A stretch of DNA of 64,000 nt from Bacillus methanolicus PB1 (GTDB lineage: Bacteria > Bacillota > Bacilli > Bacillales > Cytobacillaceae), in assembly GCF_000262755.1 (NCBI RefSeq), contig NZ_AFEU01000003.1, forward strand, positions 806,001 to 870,000. The letters are read 5' to 3'. Position 1 is the first letter of the stretch. The number at the start of each line of letters is the position of its first letter. The notes beneath the pieces were generated by a model. It was not told where the DNA came from and did no database searches. It was given only the letters and a program-made list of their open reading frames with translations. A program made the translations under genes and the position numbers. Shown here piece by piece: positions 54,057-63,164 of the stretch.

Positions 54057-54555
54057 AAGAAAGGTCAGAGCGTTTGCTTTAGGGATTCTTTTTTCTGTAA
54101 GTCTGATTGGAACGTATTATTATTATTTTCAAATTGGAAATGAGTCGATAAGCAAAGCAAAACAAACACTTGAAGATAAAGGATTTATTGTATTGTCGCA
54201 ATCTGAATATACAAAATTACAGAAACAATTACATCGAAAAAGCGAAGCGGAACAAAATCAGGAAACCGCCAAAAATGTTAAGAAAAGTATACATACTGAA
54301 AATGATAATATACAAGCTTCCGATTCAGACGCTGAAGAAAACAACGTAATTTCTTACGAGTTAAAAATAACGAGCGGGATGAACACCGAACAAATCGCTA
54401 CCATTCTTTCAAATGTCCGTATTATCGAAGATGCTGAAGATTTTGAGGAATATTTAAGTGAAAACGGCTACAGTACGAGAATACAACTAGGGACTTTTCA
54501 TTTAACAAATAAAATGGATTACAGCCAAATTGCCAAAATTTTGACAAAAAGTTAA
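54049..54555 (+). CDS. Small MltG/YceG-like membrane protein
   Basis: 168 residues: an N-terminal transmembrane helix (residues 7-27), a hydrophilic linker rich in Glu, Asp and Asn, and a C-terminal LysM-like unit of the YceG/MltG type (ITSGMNTEQIATILSNVRII, SENGYSTRIQLGTFHL, KMDYSQIAKIL). The catalytic domain of MltG is absent, so it is not an active transglycosylase. It probably binds or senses cell wall together with the preceding gene. Confidence 0.8.
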   Translation: MNKRKVRAFALGILFSVSLIGTYYYYFQIGNESISKAKQTLEDKGFIVLSQSEYTKLQKQLHRKSEAEQNQETAKNVKKSIHTENDNIQASDSDAEENNVISYELKITSGMNTEQIATILSNVRIIEDAEDFEEYLSENGYSTRIQLGTFHLTNKMDYSQIAKILTKS

Positions 54556-54556
54556 C

Positions 54557-54609
54557 AGGGTCAGATCCCTCCAATTTCTATTTTCATTGTTGGAAGGTGT
54601 CAGACCCTT
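54557..54609. repeat. GGGTCTGAC repeat family, short copy 5 (core deleted)
   Basis: AGGGTCAGATCCCTCCAA (54557-54574) faces TTGGAAGGTGTCAGACCCTT (to 54609) around TTTCTATTTTCATTG. The outer arms and the TATATAGAC core are missing. It starts 2 bp after the stop of the MltG-like gene and ends 19 bp from the phoU stop, so it lies between convergent genes and could terminate both (TTTTT follows on the plus strand). Confidence 0.82.
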
Positions 54610-54627
54610 TTTAGTAAACCTCTTCAT

Positions 54628-55287
54628 TTAATTATTTAAGTCGAAGCGTCTGCCTTTTACAAGGTAAAAAATACTCTCCGCAATATTAGTGATATGGTCT
54701 GCCGACCTTTCCAAATACCGGGATATAAAAGATAACTGGGTTATTTGCGGGAGAAATTCAGGTTTTTGCTGGTTTAACTGTAATAAATCCCGAATTGTTT
54801 GCCCATATAAATCATCTACTTCATCATCCATTTCAGCCACCTTTTTTGCTTTTACTACATCCTCCTCAGTAAAAGCTTCCAGCGACATCCTTAACATTTC
54901 AGTAGTAGTTTCATGCATTCTCTTGATATGCTCAATAGGTTTCACTAACGGCTCGTTTCCAATTCGGATCGCAGATTTTGCGATGTTGACCGCATAATCG
55001 GCAATTCTTTCAATATCAGTTGCTATTTTGATTGCTACAATAATGCGTCTTAAATCGATGGCAACAGGCTGTTGTTTTGCAATGAGCAATATGGCCAAGT
55101 CATTGATTTCTTCCTCTAAAATATCAGCTTCTGTATCATCTTCCATTATTTTGATCGCTAATTCAATGTTCTTTTCTTCCAAAGCCTTAACTGCTCGCGA
55201 TAACGCATTATTTGCAAATTCTCCTAGTTCTATAAGTTTGTTTTGCAATTCTTTTAAATCATATTCAAATCGTTCCCTAACTACCAT
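54628..55287 (-). CDS. phoU: Phosphate transport system regulator PhoU
   Basis: 219 residues, two tandem three-helix PhoU repeats. Each has the metal-cluster motif: EDDTEADILEEEIND near residue 48 and AEMDDEVDDLYGQTIRD near residue 150. PhoU links Pst transporter activity to PhoR signalling and restrains phosphate uptake. It is the last gene of the pst operon. B. subtilis 168 lacks it and has two pstB genes, so this operon is of the more common type. Confidence 0.95.
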   Translation of the reverse strand: MVVRERFEYDLKELQNKLIELGEFANNALSRAVKALEEKNIELAIKIMEDDTEADILEEEINDLAILLIAKQQPVAIDLRRIIVAIKIATDIERIADYAVNIAKSAIRIGNEPLVKPIEHIKRMHETTTEMLRMSLEAFTEEDVVKAKKVAEMDDEVDDLYGQTIRDLLQLNQQKPEFLPQITQLSFISRYLERSADHITNIAESIFYLVKGRRFDLNN

Positions 55288-55365
55288 GTTAAAAACTCCC
55301 TTCGTCCTCTTAATATTGAAGAAAAATCGTGCGAAACGTGATATTCCGCACGATTGATCCGATAA

Positions 55366-56193
55366 TTAGCCGAAACGACCTGTAATATAATCTTCCGTAC
55401 GCTTATCAGATGGGTTAGAAAAAATTTTATTTGTATCAGAGTATTCGACTACTTCGCCGTTTAGGAAGAACGCAGTCTTATCGGAAATTCGGGCTGCCTG
55501 CTGCATGTTGTGTGTAACGATGATGATGCTGAAATTTTTTTTCAATTCTTGGACAAGTTCCTCCACCTTTAAAGTTGAGATTGGGTCTAATGCTGAAGTA
55601 GGCTCGTCCATTAATATGACATCAGGTTCAATAGCGAGACAGCGTGCAATGCAAAGGCGCTGCTGCTGCCCGCCAGATAAGCCGTATGCATTTGTATGAA
55701 GACGGTCCTTTACCTCATCCCAAATCGCAGCTCCTCTAAGACTTTTTTCAACGATTTGATCAAGAATCTTTTTGTCACGGATGCCATGAATCTTTGGGCC
55801 ATAGGCAACATTTTCGTAAATTGACTTAGGAAACGGATTTGGTTTCTGGAATACCATTCCTACTTTTGTGCGAAGCTCTTCCACACGATAGTCGCTATCA
55901 AATATATTTCGCCCGCGGTAAGAAATTTCTCCGGAAGTTCTCACCCCAGGTACAAGTTCAATCATTCGGTTTAGTGTCTTAATATACGTCGACTTTCCGC
56001 ATCCTGACGGACCGATAATTGCCGTTACTTCATTTTCGTAAATATCAAGATCTATATTTTTTAATGCGTGATTGTCACCGTACCATAAGTTTAGTTGTTT
56101 TGTTTCATAAACAGCCTTTTTTTCCTTTTTTGGCATGTTTACTGTCTCATCCTTGCTAAACGTCTTTTTTTCTTTTTCAATAGTTATGTTCAT
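55366..56193 (-). CDS. pstB: Phosphate ABC transporter ATP-binding protein PstB
   Basis: The ATPase of the high-affinity phosphate importer, 275 residues. Walker [18 protein letters not shown], the Q-loop region [12 protein letters not shown], the signature [15 protein letters not shown], Walker [14 protein letters not shown] and the switch [10 protein letters not shown] are all intact. ATG 56193 has AAAGGAGG 7 nt upstream; the longer frame runs into pstA. Confidence 0.97.
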   Translation of the reverse strand: MNITIEKEKKTFSKDETVNMPKKEKKAVYETKQLNLWYGDNHALKNIDLDIYENEVTAIIGPSGCGKSTYIKTLNRMIELVPGVRTSGEISYRGRNIFDSDYRVEELRTKVGMVFQKPNPFPKSIYENVAYGPKIHGIRDKKILDQIVEKSLRGAAIWDEVKDRLHTNAYGLSGGQQQRLCIARCLAIEPDVILMDEPTSALDPISTLKVEELVQELKKNFSIIIVTHNMQQAARISDKTAFFLNGEVVEYSDTNKIFSNPSDKRTEDYITGRFG

Positions 56194-56233
56194 ATTGGAA
56201 GCCTCCTTTATACTCAAAAGCATAAATGCCATT

Positions 56234-57112
56234 TTAAAATCTTTTTTGAAACTTATTGCGGATCAATACCGCAACAGAATTCATTAAGATCAACAATGCA
56301 AGCAATACGATGATCCCAGCAGCCGCCAATGCATGAAACTCTTCCTGCGGGCGGCTGGTCCAGTTATAAATTTGCATCGGAAGGACAGTAAACATGTCAA
56401 AAACTGTTTTTGGCAAAAAGGCCAGGAAAAGTGGCAGCCCGAGAACGACAAGGGGAGCTGTTTCTCCGATAGCACGGGATAAAGCCAAAATTCCTCCAGT
56501 TAAAATTCCCGGAATGGCAGCAGGAAGAACAACTCTGACAATTGTTTGCCATTTCGTTGCTCCCATTGCGTATGAAGCCTCTCTTAAATCTTTTGGCACT
56601 GACCGGATTGCTTCCTGGGATGCGACGATAATAATTGGCAAGATAAGCAGGCTCATAGTCAATCCTGCAGCAAGTACGCTTCTATCTAACGCAAGTGCAC
56701 GTACGAACACCGTTAATCCTAATAGCCCAAAAACAATCGAAGGAACTCCGGCAAGATTCGATATGTTCACACGGATAAGATCAGTAAAAGAATTTTTCTT
56801 TGCGTATTCCTCTAAGTATAAAGCAGTACCAACTCCGAGAAATAAGGATACCGGTGCTACAACGGCCATGAGCCAGATGGATCCTATTAAGGCGGTGTAA
56901 ACCCCTGCTTGTTCTGGCTTTCGAGAAGGAAAACTTTGTAAAAATTGAAGATCCAAATATCCAATTCCTTGAGTGAATATCCGATACAATAAAATGCCAA
57001 GTACGAGCAAAGCAAACATTGTAGCTGCAAAAAACAGCGCCTTAAAAATTTGATTCGAAACCAGTCTTGGTTTCATCCGATTCAAGACTCTGGAATGATC
57101 AATTAATTTCAT
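56234..57112 (-). CDS. pstA: Phosphate ABC transporter permease PstA
   Basis: 292 residues, six membrane helices. It contains the PstA signature near [19 protein letters not shown] and the [20 protein letters not shown] coupling loop that meets PstB. The start overlaps the pstC stop by one base (TAATG type), so the two permeases are translated together. Confidence 0.96.
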   Translation of the reverse strand: MKLIDHSRVLNRMKPRLVSNQIFKALFFAATMFALLVLGILLYRIFTQGIGYLDLQFLQSFPSRKPEQAGVYTALIGSIWLMAVVAPVSLFLGVGTALYLEEYAKKNSFTDLIRVNISNLAGVPSIVFGLLGLTVFVRALALDRSVLAAGLTMSLLILPIIIVASQEAIRSVPKDLREASYAMGATKWQTIVRVVLPAAIPGILTGGILALSRAIGETAPLVVLGLPLFLAFLPKTVFDMFTVLPMQIYNWTSRPQEEFHALAAAGIIVLLALLILMNSVAVLIRNKFQKRF

Positions 57113-58062
57113 TAGTATTCCTCCCTAAAACGGCGAGAGATAAATTGTGCAAGCAGGTTCATTGCAAGAGTAAATACGAACAATGTTGTACCGACAGCAT
57201 ATATACTGTAATAAATAGTAGTGCCGAAGCCGGCATCACCCTGACTGACTTGAACAATGTAGGCTGTCATTGTTTGAATCGAACTTGTTATGTTCCAATT
57301 TAAGTTTGGAGTTGATCCACCCGCTACTGCTACAATCATCGTCTCTCCAATTGCTCTGGAAGTGGCCAAAACAATAGATGCAATTATCCCGGAGATAGCC
57401 GCCGGAAGAACGACTTTCATTGAAACTTCAAACTTTGTTGAACCTAATGCAAGGGCCCCTTCACGCATCGAATTCGGAACGGAAGACATCGCATCTTCTG
57501 ATAATGATGCAATCATTGGCGTGATCATAATTCCGATGACAATTCCCGGGCTCAGCGCATTAAAGACTTCCATGGAAGGAATAAACTCTCTTAATATCGG
57601 TGTGACAAATGTCAAGGCAAAGAATCCGTAAACGATCGTCGGGATTCCCGCTAACACTTCGAGTATCGGTTTGATAATTCGTCTGACTCGATCAGATGCA
57701 TATTCACTCAAATAAATGGCTGAAGACAATCCAACCGGAACAGCAACCAACACTGCGATAATCGTAACTTTTAAAGTTCCGGAAATTAGCGGCATTATTC
57801 CATATGAGCCTTGAGTTTCAGAAAATGGATACCACGATTTCTCTGTAAAAAATTCAACAATTGAAACTCGATTAAAGAATGTAAACGTTTCAAAAATTAA
57901 TGTAAATACAATGCCGATTGTTGTTAAAATGGAAACGATCGCAGTCAGCAACAATAGAAAAGGTACAACTTTATCAGCAACCCCATTTGCACTTTTCTTT
58001 CTTTTCTTAGCCTCAATCATTTCTTGTACGGAAATGGATTTGTTTGTTGATTGGTAGGCCAA
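57112..58062 (-). CDS. pstC: Phosphate ABC transporter permease PstC
   Basis: 316 residues from TTG 58062, which has AAAGGGG 8 nt upstream. Six membrane helices, the EASE loop SSVPNSMREGALALGSTKFE and the VLATSRAIGETMIVAVAGG region identify PstC. Longer upstream frames (to 58125) run into the pstS-pstC hairpin and lack a ribosome binding site. It pairs with PstA to form the phosphate channel. Confidence 0.94.
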   Translation of the reverse strand: MAYQSTNKSISVQEMIEAKKRKKSANGVADKVVPFLLLLTAIVSILTTIGIVFTLIFETFTFFNRVSIVEFFTEKSWYPFSETQGSYGIMPLISGTLKVTIIAVLVAVPVGLSSAIYLSEYASDRVRRIIKPILEVLAGIPTIVYGFFALTFVTPILREFIPSMEVFNALSPGIVIGIMITPMIASLSEDAMSSVPNSMREGALALGSTKFEVSMKVVLPAAISGIIASIVLATSRAIGETMIVAVAGGSTPNLNWNITSSIQTMTAYIVQVSQGDAGFGTTIYYSIYAVGTTLFVFTLAMNLLAQFISRRFREEY

Positions 58063-58090
58063 AATAAAAACCCCTTTCATCCACACAACA

Positions 58091-58120
58091 AGATGAGAAG
58101 CCAAAATTAGCTTCCCATCT
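58091..58120 (-). terminator. Hairpin between pstS and pstC
   Basis: On the minus strand AGATGGGAAGC / GCTTCTCATCT forms an 11-bp stem with one mismatch and an 8-nt loop. There is no long U tract (TTGTTG follows). It probably attenuates transcription or protects the pstS mRNA, raising PstS over the membrane parts. Confidence 0.6.
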
Positions 58121-58134
58121 GTCAATTGTTTATC

Positions 58135-59112
58135 TTACTTTAGACCTTCTAGTGTTTCAAGACCTTTTTTATACTCTTCATCCGGAAGTTTTACGTAGCC
58201 AACATCTTCAGAAAACTTGCCGGCATTTTCAAGCGTAAACTTCACAAAATCATATACTTCCGGCTGCTCTTTCACTGCTGAATTTTTTACATAAGTGAAA
58301 AGCGGACGAGAAAGCGGTGAGTATTCTCCACTCTTAATTGTTTCGTTTGTTGGTTCTACAGGACCGTTTCCGCCATCAATCGGAACAACTTTTAACTTAT
58401 CTTTATTTTCTACATAGTAAGCATAACCGAAGTATCCGATCGCATTTTTGTCACCTGCTACACCTTGCACTAGTACGTTGTCATCTTCTGAAAGTGTAGC
58501 ACCCTTAACGATAGGCGCACCGCCAAGTACTACTTCATCGAAGTAATCGTAAGTACCGGAATCTGTACCAGGAGAATAGAATTTGATTTCCTCATCAGGC
58601 CATCCTTGGCGGACATCTGACCATTTTGTAGCTTGGCCAGTCCACATTTTCTTTAATTCTTCAAGTGTTAAGTGGTCAACCCAATCATTATCTTTGTTTA
58701 CTACTACAGAAAGACCGTCATATGCTAATTTAAATTCAGTGTATTCAATTCCTTTTTCTTCAAGCTGTGCTTTTTCTTCGTCTTTAATTGGGCGGGAAGC
58801 ATTGCTTAGTTGTGTTTCACCTGCGATAAAAGCTTCAAAACCGCCGCCTGTACCGGAGGATCCAACAGAAACTTTAACTCCAGGCTGTTCCATTTGATAT
58901 TCTTCAACAACAGCTTCCATAATTGGATAAACTGTAGATGAACCGTCGATTTTAATTTCACCTTGAAGCTGCTTATTTTCTTCACCAGCTTGTTCTTCAG
59001 TTGCGCCGCCGTTTCCGTTGTTTTGGTTTTGGTCAGCATTTCCACAAGCTGCTGTGAATGCTAGCACTCCGCTTATCATCGCCGAAAGTGCTAAGAACTT
59101 TAAGCTTTTCAT
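58135..59112 (-). CDS. pstS: Phosphate-binding lipoprotein PstS
   Basis: 325 residues. A lipoprotein signal ends with FTAACG (Cys23), followed by a Gly/Asn/Gln linker. The phosphate-binding loops are visible: KIDGSSTVYPI, SVGSSGTGGGFEAFIAG and GTDSGTYDYF. It captures phosphate outside the membrane for PstCAB. It is the first gene of pstS-C-A-B-phoU, with a Pho box upstream. Confidence 0.97.
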   Translation of the reverse strand: MKSLKFLALSAMISGVLAFTAACGNADQNQNNGNGGATEEQAGEENKQLQGEIKIDGSSTVYPIMEAVVEEYQMEQPGVKVSVGSSGTGGGFEAFIAGETQLSNASRPIKDEEKAQLEEKGIEYTEFKLAYDGLSVVVNKDNDWVDHLTLEELKKMWTGQATKWSDVRQGWPDEEIKFYSPGTDSGTYDYFDEVVLGGAPIVKGATLSEDDNVLVQGVAGDKNAIGYFGYAYYVENKDKLKVVPIDGGNGPVEPTNETIKSGEYSPLSRPLFTYVKNSAVKEQPEVYDFVKFTLENAGKFSEDVGYVKLPDEEYKKGLETLEGLK

Positions 59113-59174
59113 TCCTTTATTCCCCCTAAGAGATTTCGTTGTTTTGTCCTACATGTAATAGCATAATGTTAAAC

Positions 59175-59213
59175 TATTAATTCGGTTTTAACAAATTGTT
59201 AAGGTTTTGTAAA
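59175..59213 (-). promoter_or_regulatory. Pho box (PhoP direct repeats) of the pst operon
   Basis: On the minus strand four TT(A/T)ACA-like hexamers, TTTACA, TTAACA, TTAAAA and TTAATA, start exactly 11 bp apart (59208-59213, 59197-59202, 59186-59191, 59175-59180). A further TTAACA lies at 59167-59172. This is the arrangement bound by phosphorylated PhoP in Bacillus, about 65 bp before the pstS ATG. Confidence 0.85.
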
Positions 59214-59318
59214 TTAAGGGTGAATAATGAAAAATTGTGTCGAAAAAAAGGGGTAAATCTTTTTGGATATATAAATATTTATTTTCTATGAAGAAATTTA
59301 TGATTAATATTTCCAAAT

Positions 59319-59352
59319 TTAAAAACTGACTCATGATTTGAGACAGTTTTTA
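59319..59352 (-). terminator. Terminator of pbpA
   Basis: On the minus strand AAAAACTGTCTCA / TGAGTCAGTTTTT pairs with one mismatch and a short loop, ending in a U tract, 15 bp after the pbpA stop. Its inner part resembles the GGCTGACTCA repeat arms. Confidence 0.8.
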
Positions 59353-59366
59353 TTGTAAACAAGCAA

Positions 59367-61496
59367 TTATTCCCCGTGTTCATTTTCTTTGCGGATCACT
59401 TCCTGTCCTTCCTGGACATCTTCAATGTTTTCTACTTTTTGAACCGTGTTTTCAGAATTTTTATTTTCTTCCTGGCGTTTTTTCTTTAGATCAAAATAAG
59501 CATCCATTACTCTTTCGCCAATTTTTAAATTTGCCTTATGGTCATAATTCCCTTGAAAAGCCCATGGCACTAAAACAGCCATGGCAATTTCCGGGTTATC
59601 GGATGGTGCATAACCGACTAAGCTCAAATTCATTACTTCAGGCGGTTCTTTTCCGAATTTTTTCCGGTCCGGCCCGTCATAAAATGCTTCCGCAGTACCG
59701 GTTTTGCCTGCTGGATAATAATTTTTACCGCCAAAGTACCCCACAGCTGTACCTTTTGGCTCCTGCATGACTTGCCTGAATCCTTCTTGAACGCGCTCAA
59801 TCCATTCTGTTTTCATGTCAATCCGATTTAAAACCCTTGGCTCAATTTCTTCAATAATTGGACCGAGTTCATCTTTATCCATAACAGGCTCTCTAATTTC
59901 CTTAACAATATGAGGCTGAATGCGGTAACCGCTATTGGCAATGGTTGATACATACTGGGCCAATTGCATGTTTGTATACGTATCATACTGACCGATGACT
60001 AAGTCAAGAAGGAAACCGGGTTTTTTGTCTACTCCTTTAAAACCCACCATTTCATTTGGCAAATCAATTCCTGTTCTTACTCCGAGCCCAAATTGGCTAA
60101 AGGATTGGCGTATCGTATCAAAGGCTTCTTCTTTAAGAGGCAGCGGCTGATCATATTCATACCGCCCTTCCCCGATTTCCACGGCAATTTTGAACATATA
60201 GACGTTTGATGATCTTCTTAGCGCATACAAATCATCAATAAGCCCCATCGTTTGCCATGATTTCTTTAACGGCGTCCCCTTGATTTTCATTGGAGCATCC
60301 AAAAGATATGTTCCTGGCTGAATCGCACCTGTTTTGTATCCTGTTAATACAGTGGCCCCTTTCACGGCAGAGCCAACGTTGTAAGAAGTGGTAATATTTC
60401 CAAGGGCATCATCCTGCAATTCTCTTTTTCCGGTTTTTTGATCTTTTACGATGCGTTTTCCGGCCATTGTCAAAATTTCACCGGTATTCGGATCCATTAA
60501 GACTACATATGCCCTGTCAAGCAATGAAGTTCCCGGGTAGCTCTTTGCCTTCCATAATTCTTCTTCAATAATTTTTTCAACAGCAAGCTGAAGGTCCATA
60601 TCGATCGTTAAGACGAGATCTTTTCCCCTTTGCCCCTCTGAAATAACTTCTGTTTTTAATACATTGCCGGCTTTATCCGTTATTTTCTTCACTTTTGCTT
60701 TTTGTCCATGAAGAACGTCTTCATACTGCATTTCAATATAGCTTTTCCCTACACGATCATTACGGTTATAGTCTTTTGATAAATAGTAATCCAATTGCTC
60801 CTTTGGAAGCCCTTCGTCCGATGTAGACACATCACCGAGAACGGATCTCAATGTTTTGCCAAAAGCATAATAACGGTCCCAGTCTGTCGTTGTATCCACA
60901 CCCGGCAGCTTTTCAAGGTTTTCACTGACGACCGCAAATTCTTCAGGTGACACATCTTTATTTTTCACAATCTGAGGAGTCAATGCATAGCCGCTATTAA
61001 ATTCACTGTAAATGGCAAGGACTTCTAAATCATCTTTTGATAATTGGTTCAGTTCTTCGTCTGTTATCCGTTCAAGCTGAAGTTTATATATGTCTTTATC
61101 GTCAAGCTTTTTTTCTTCAAACAGTTTCCATTCTTTATCCGTAATTTTTGCTTTCGCTTTTTCAGGATTCTTCAAAATCCAATAATCCTTTTTATCCCGC
61201 TCCTGTACTTTGGAATAATCCTTGTGAATAAACTTTGCAAGCTTCTCTGCCACTTTCAGCATCTCTTTTTGGCTTGTTCCCTGACTTTTTGTAAAAGTGA
61301 TTGCATTGAGAGGAATGTTGTCAACAATCACTTTCCCATTGCGGTCGAATATTTTGCCGCGCGGAACCGGATTGTTTACCGTAATATCTTCCGTTCGTTC
61401 AATTTCGCGTTTAAAATCATCGCCATATACAATTTGAACAACTCCAAGTCTTAAAATCAGCAATGAAAACAAGAGAAATACAGCAAAAAACAACAT
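59367..61496 (-). CDS. pbpA: Class B penicillin-binding protein 2A
   Basis: A transpeptidase of the elongasome, 709 residues from ATG 61496. It has a transmembrane anchor at the very start, a dimerisation domain (NNPVPRGKIFDRNGKVI) and the transpeptidase domain with the SxxK nucleophile in NVGSAVKGATVL, SSN in RRSSNVYMFK and KTGTA near residue 600. The C-terminal tail is Glu/Lys-rich. ATG 61496 has no ribosome binding site. A TTG at 61543 followed by a Lys run is one base out of frame, and the family Lys-rich N-terminus is readable across that A tract, so an indel is suspected. Confidence 0.93.
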   Translation of the reverse strand: MLFFAVFLLFSLLILRLGVVQIVYGDDFKREIERTEDITVNNPVPRGKIFDRNGKVIVDNIPLNAITFTKSQGTSQKEMLKVAEKLAKFIHKDYSKVQERDKKDYWILKNPEKAKAKITDKEWKLFEEKKLDDKDIYKLQLERITDEELNQLSKDDLEVLAIYSEFNSGYALTPQIVKNKDVSPEEFAVVSENLEKLPGVDTTTDWDRYYAFGKTLRSVLGDVSTSDEGLPKEQLDYYLSKDYNRNDRVGKSYIEMQYEDVLHGQKAKVKKITDKAGNVLKTEVISEGQRGKDLVLTIDMDLQLAVEKIIEEELWKAKSYPGTSLLDRAYVVLMDPNTGEILTMAGKRIVKDQKTGKRELQDDALGNITTSYNVGSAVKGATVLTGYKTGAIQPGTYLLDAPMKIKGTPLKKSWQTMGLIDDLYALRRSSNVYMFKIAVEIGEGRYEYDQPLPLKEEAFDTIRQSFSQFGLGVRTGIDLPNEMVGFKGVDKKPGFLLDLVIGQYDTYTNMQLAQYVSTIANSGYRIQPHIVKEIREPVMDKDELGPIIEEIEPRVLNRIDMKTEWIERVQEGFRQVMQEPKGTAVGYFGGKNYYPAGKTGTAEAFYDGPDRKKFGKEPPEVMNLSLVGYAPSDNPEIAMAVLVPWAFQGNYDHKANLKIGERVMDAYFDLKKKRQEENKNSENTVQKVENIEDVQEGQEVIRKENEHGE

Positions 61497-61670
61497 ATTT
61501 AACCGAAACGGAACATGTGTCTTCTTTTTTTCTTTTTATTCAATTTATCCCACACTTCCTTATTATGATGCTCGCTCTCGACAATTTTCGCTCAACCCTT
61601 ATTGTATATAAATTAAAAGTAATTTTCTATTACGGAAATTTTTCACAATCCGGTTGCTGAAAAATAGAAA

Positions 61671-61697
61671 GAAAAAAACGGGAGATGGATACTCCCG
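61671..61697 (-). terminator. Terminator of yqgE
   Basis: On the minus strand CGGGAG-TATCCAT-CTCCCG is a perfect stem followed by TTTTTTTC, 45 bp after the yqgE stop. Confidence 0.9.
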
Positions 61698-61741
61698 CTC
61701 AAGTTGAAATTCAAGTAAAACTCCCCACAGTATGGTTCTTG

Positions 61742-62965
61742 CTATCCGTTAATGCGGGATAAATTGATGTTCCGCACAAAAAAATAAATGCATGTATGCC
61801 CTGCGCCCAGCAGCATTAGCAGTACCGGTATGCTCTTCTCTTCATTAAAAAAAGTAACCGCCAGCAAAAATAGTAGGATGGAAACAATTCTCCCCGCGTT
61901 TAAAAAAATTTCCCTGACAACAATATACTCGATTCTCATTTCAGCTGCTTTCCATCCTTTGCCGATCACATCATATGTAAGAGACATGTACGGAACAAGC
62001 AAAATCGGATAAGCGATGGCAATCGTGGCTGCATAAAGCAAAAGCTTCGGATACGTAACATCAATAACAATTAAGAATATGGCTGCATAAAGAAGAATCC
62101 CGCCCAATAAGATTGCTTTTTTCCGATTTTCTTTTTTTATTACTCTTGAAACGCTGTAATATCCAATAAACGCAATTCCTGAGTTAATGAGGCCGAATGT
62201 TCCGAGAGCAAATTCGCTCCCCGTTGAAATAAAAACATACATTGAAATGACAAATACGAACGTACCCTCTCTTAAACCTTGAAAAAAATGTGCATCCGTG
62301 ATTAGGCGCCAATTCTTATTGTATTTTCTCTCGTATAGTATGCGTTGAAACCAATAACGCCCCTTTGAAGGTCTTCGTTCTAAAAAAAAGCTCAGCAACA
62401 CTGCCGCAGAAAACAATGTTAACGAAAGTCCAAACACTACTGAATAACCTGTAAAATTTTTTAAACGGGAAATGATGTAACCTGCAGCAATTGGTCCGAT
62501 CATCCCGCCGGCAGATGTTAGAATTCCGAGAAATCCATTAAAAAAATCCCTTGTTTCCGGTTCTGTTATTTCAAATGTCAATACGTTAAATGCAAGCCAG
62601 TAAAACCCATATCCGATCCCTAAGAGCCCTCCGAGCAATAAAATAAAATCCGGGGCATTGGACCCAATAACTAAAACAAAAATATAAAATAAAGCTAAAA
62701 AAATAACTCCTATTCGAAGAACTATAACACGGTCCACTTTTTTTGCCCAACCACCGGCAATGATAAAGGTGATCGGTTGTAAAACAACGATGGCAAGGTT
62801 ATACAGTCCAATATCGGAAAATTGTCCCGATTGTTTCCATAGATAAATATTAACAAACGTATTGGAAAGCGATATGCTTAAAGAGTATAACCCTCCGATC
62901 AATAATAGCAATGTCAAATCCCTATTTAGCTCAACATCTCCAATCAAAAATTTTAACTTACTCAT
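61742..62965 (-). CDS. yqgE: Major facilitator superfamily transporter YqgE
   Basis: 407 residues with about twelve membrane helices, starting MSKLKFLIGDVELNRDLTLL. The MFS loop between helices 2 and 3 is GGWAKKVDRVIVLRIG. It lies next to pbpA as in B. subtilis. The substrate cannot be told from sequence. ATG 62965 follows AAAGGGGAG. Confidence 0.88.
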   Translation of the reverse strand: MSKLKFLIGDVELNRDLTLLLLIGGLYSLSISLSNTFVNIYLWKQSGQFSDIGLYNLAIVVLQPITFIIAGGWAKKVDRVIVLRIGVIFLALFYIFVLVIGSNAPDFILLLGGLLGIGYGFYWLAFNVLTFEITEPETRDFFNGFLGILTSAGGMIGPIAAGYIISRLKNFTGYSVVFGLSLTLFSAAVLLSFFLERRPSKGRYWFQRILYERKYNKNWRLITDAHFFQGLREGTFVFVISMYVFISTGSEFALGTFGLINSGIAFIGYYSVSRVIKKENRKKAILLGGILLYAAIFLIVIDVTYPKLLLYAATIAIAYPILLVPYMSLTYDVIGKGWKAAEMRIEYIVVREIFLNAGRIVSILLFLLAVTFFNEEKSIPVLLMLLGAGHTCIYFFVRNINLSRING

Positions 62966-63164
62966 AAAAAAACTCCCCTTTTTACTCTAAAGGGTAGTTT
63001 CTGACAAAACCCAAATACATATGCACTTTTCGTAAAACTAAATACTTATTATGGGTCAGCCTCAATCTTTAGTTTAAATTTTAAAAAATCCCAAAATAAT
63101 GTAAGCGGTTGAACAAACTTAATGAAAATCATTCCTTGAGACCATTTTTAAATTTTTAAACCGA

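Noticed and set aside
59238-59244. Perfect Spo0A box between pbpA and pstS
   Set aside because: Single site, outside the Pho box and far from a recognisable promoter.
63050-63075. ATGGGTCAGCCTC fragment resembling a repeat arm
   Set aside because: No partner arm and no core; too short to call a repeat copy.
63100-63115. Possible cre site TGTAAGCGGTTGAACA
   Set aside because: Two mismatches to consensus and no linked carbon-metabolism gene.
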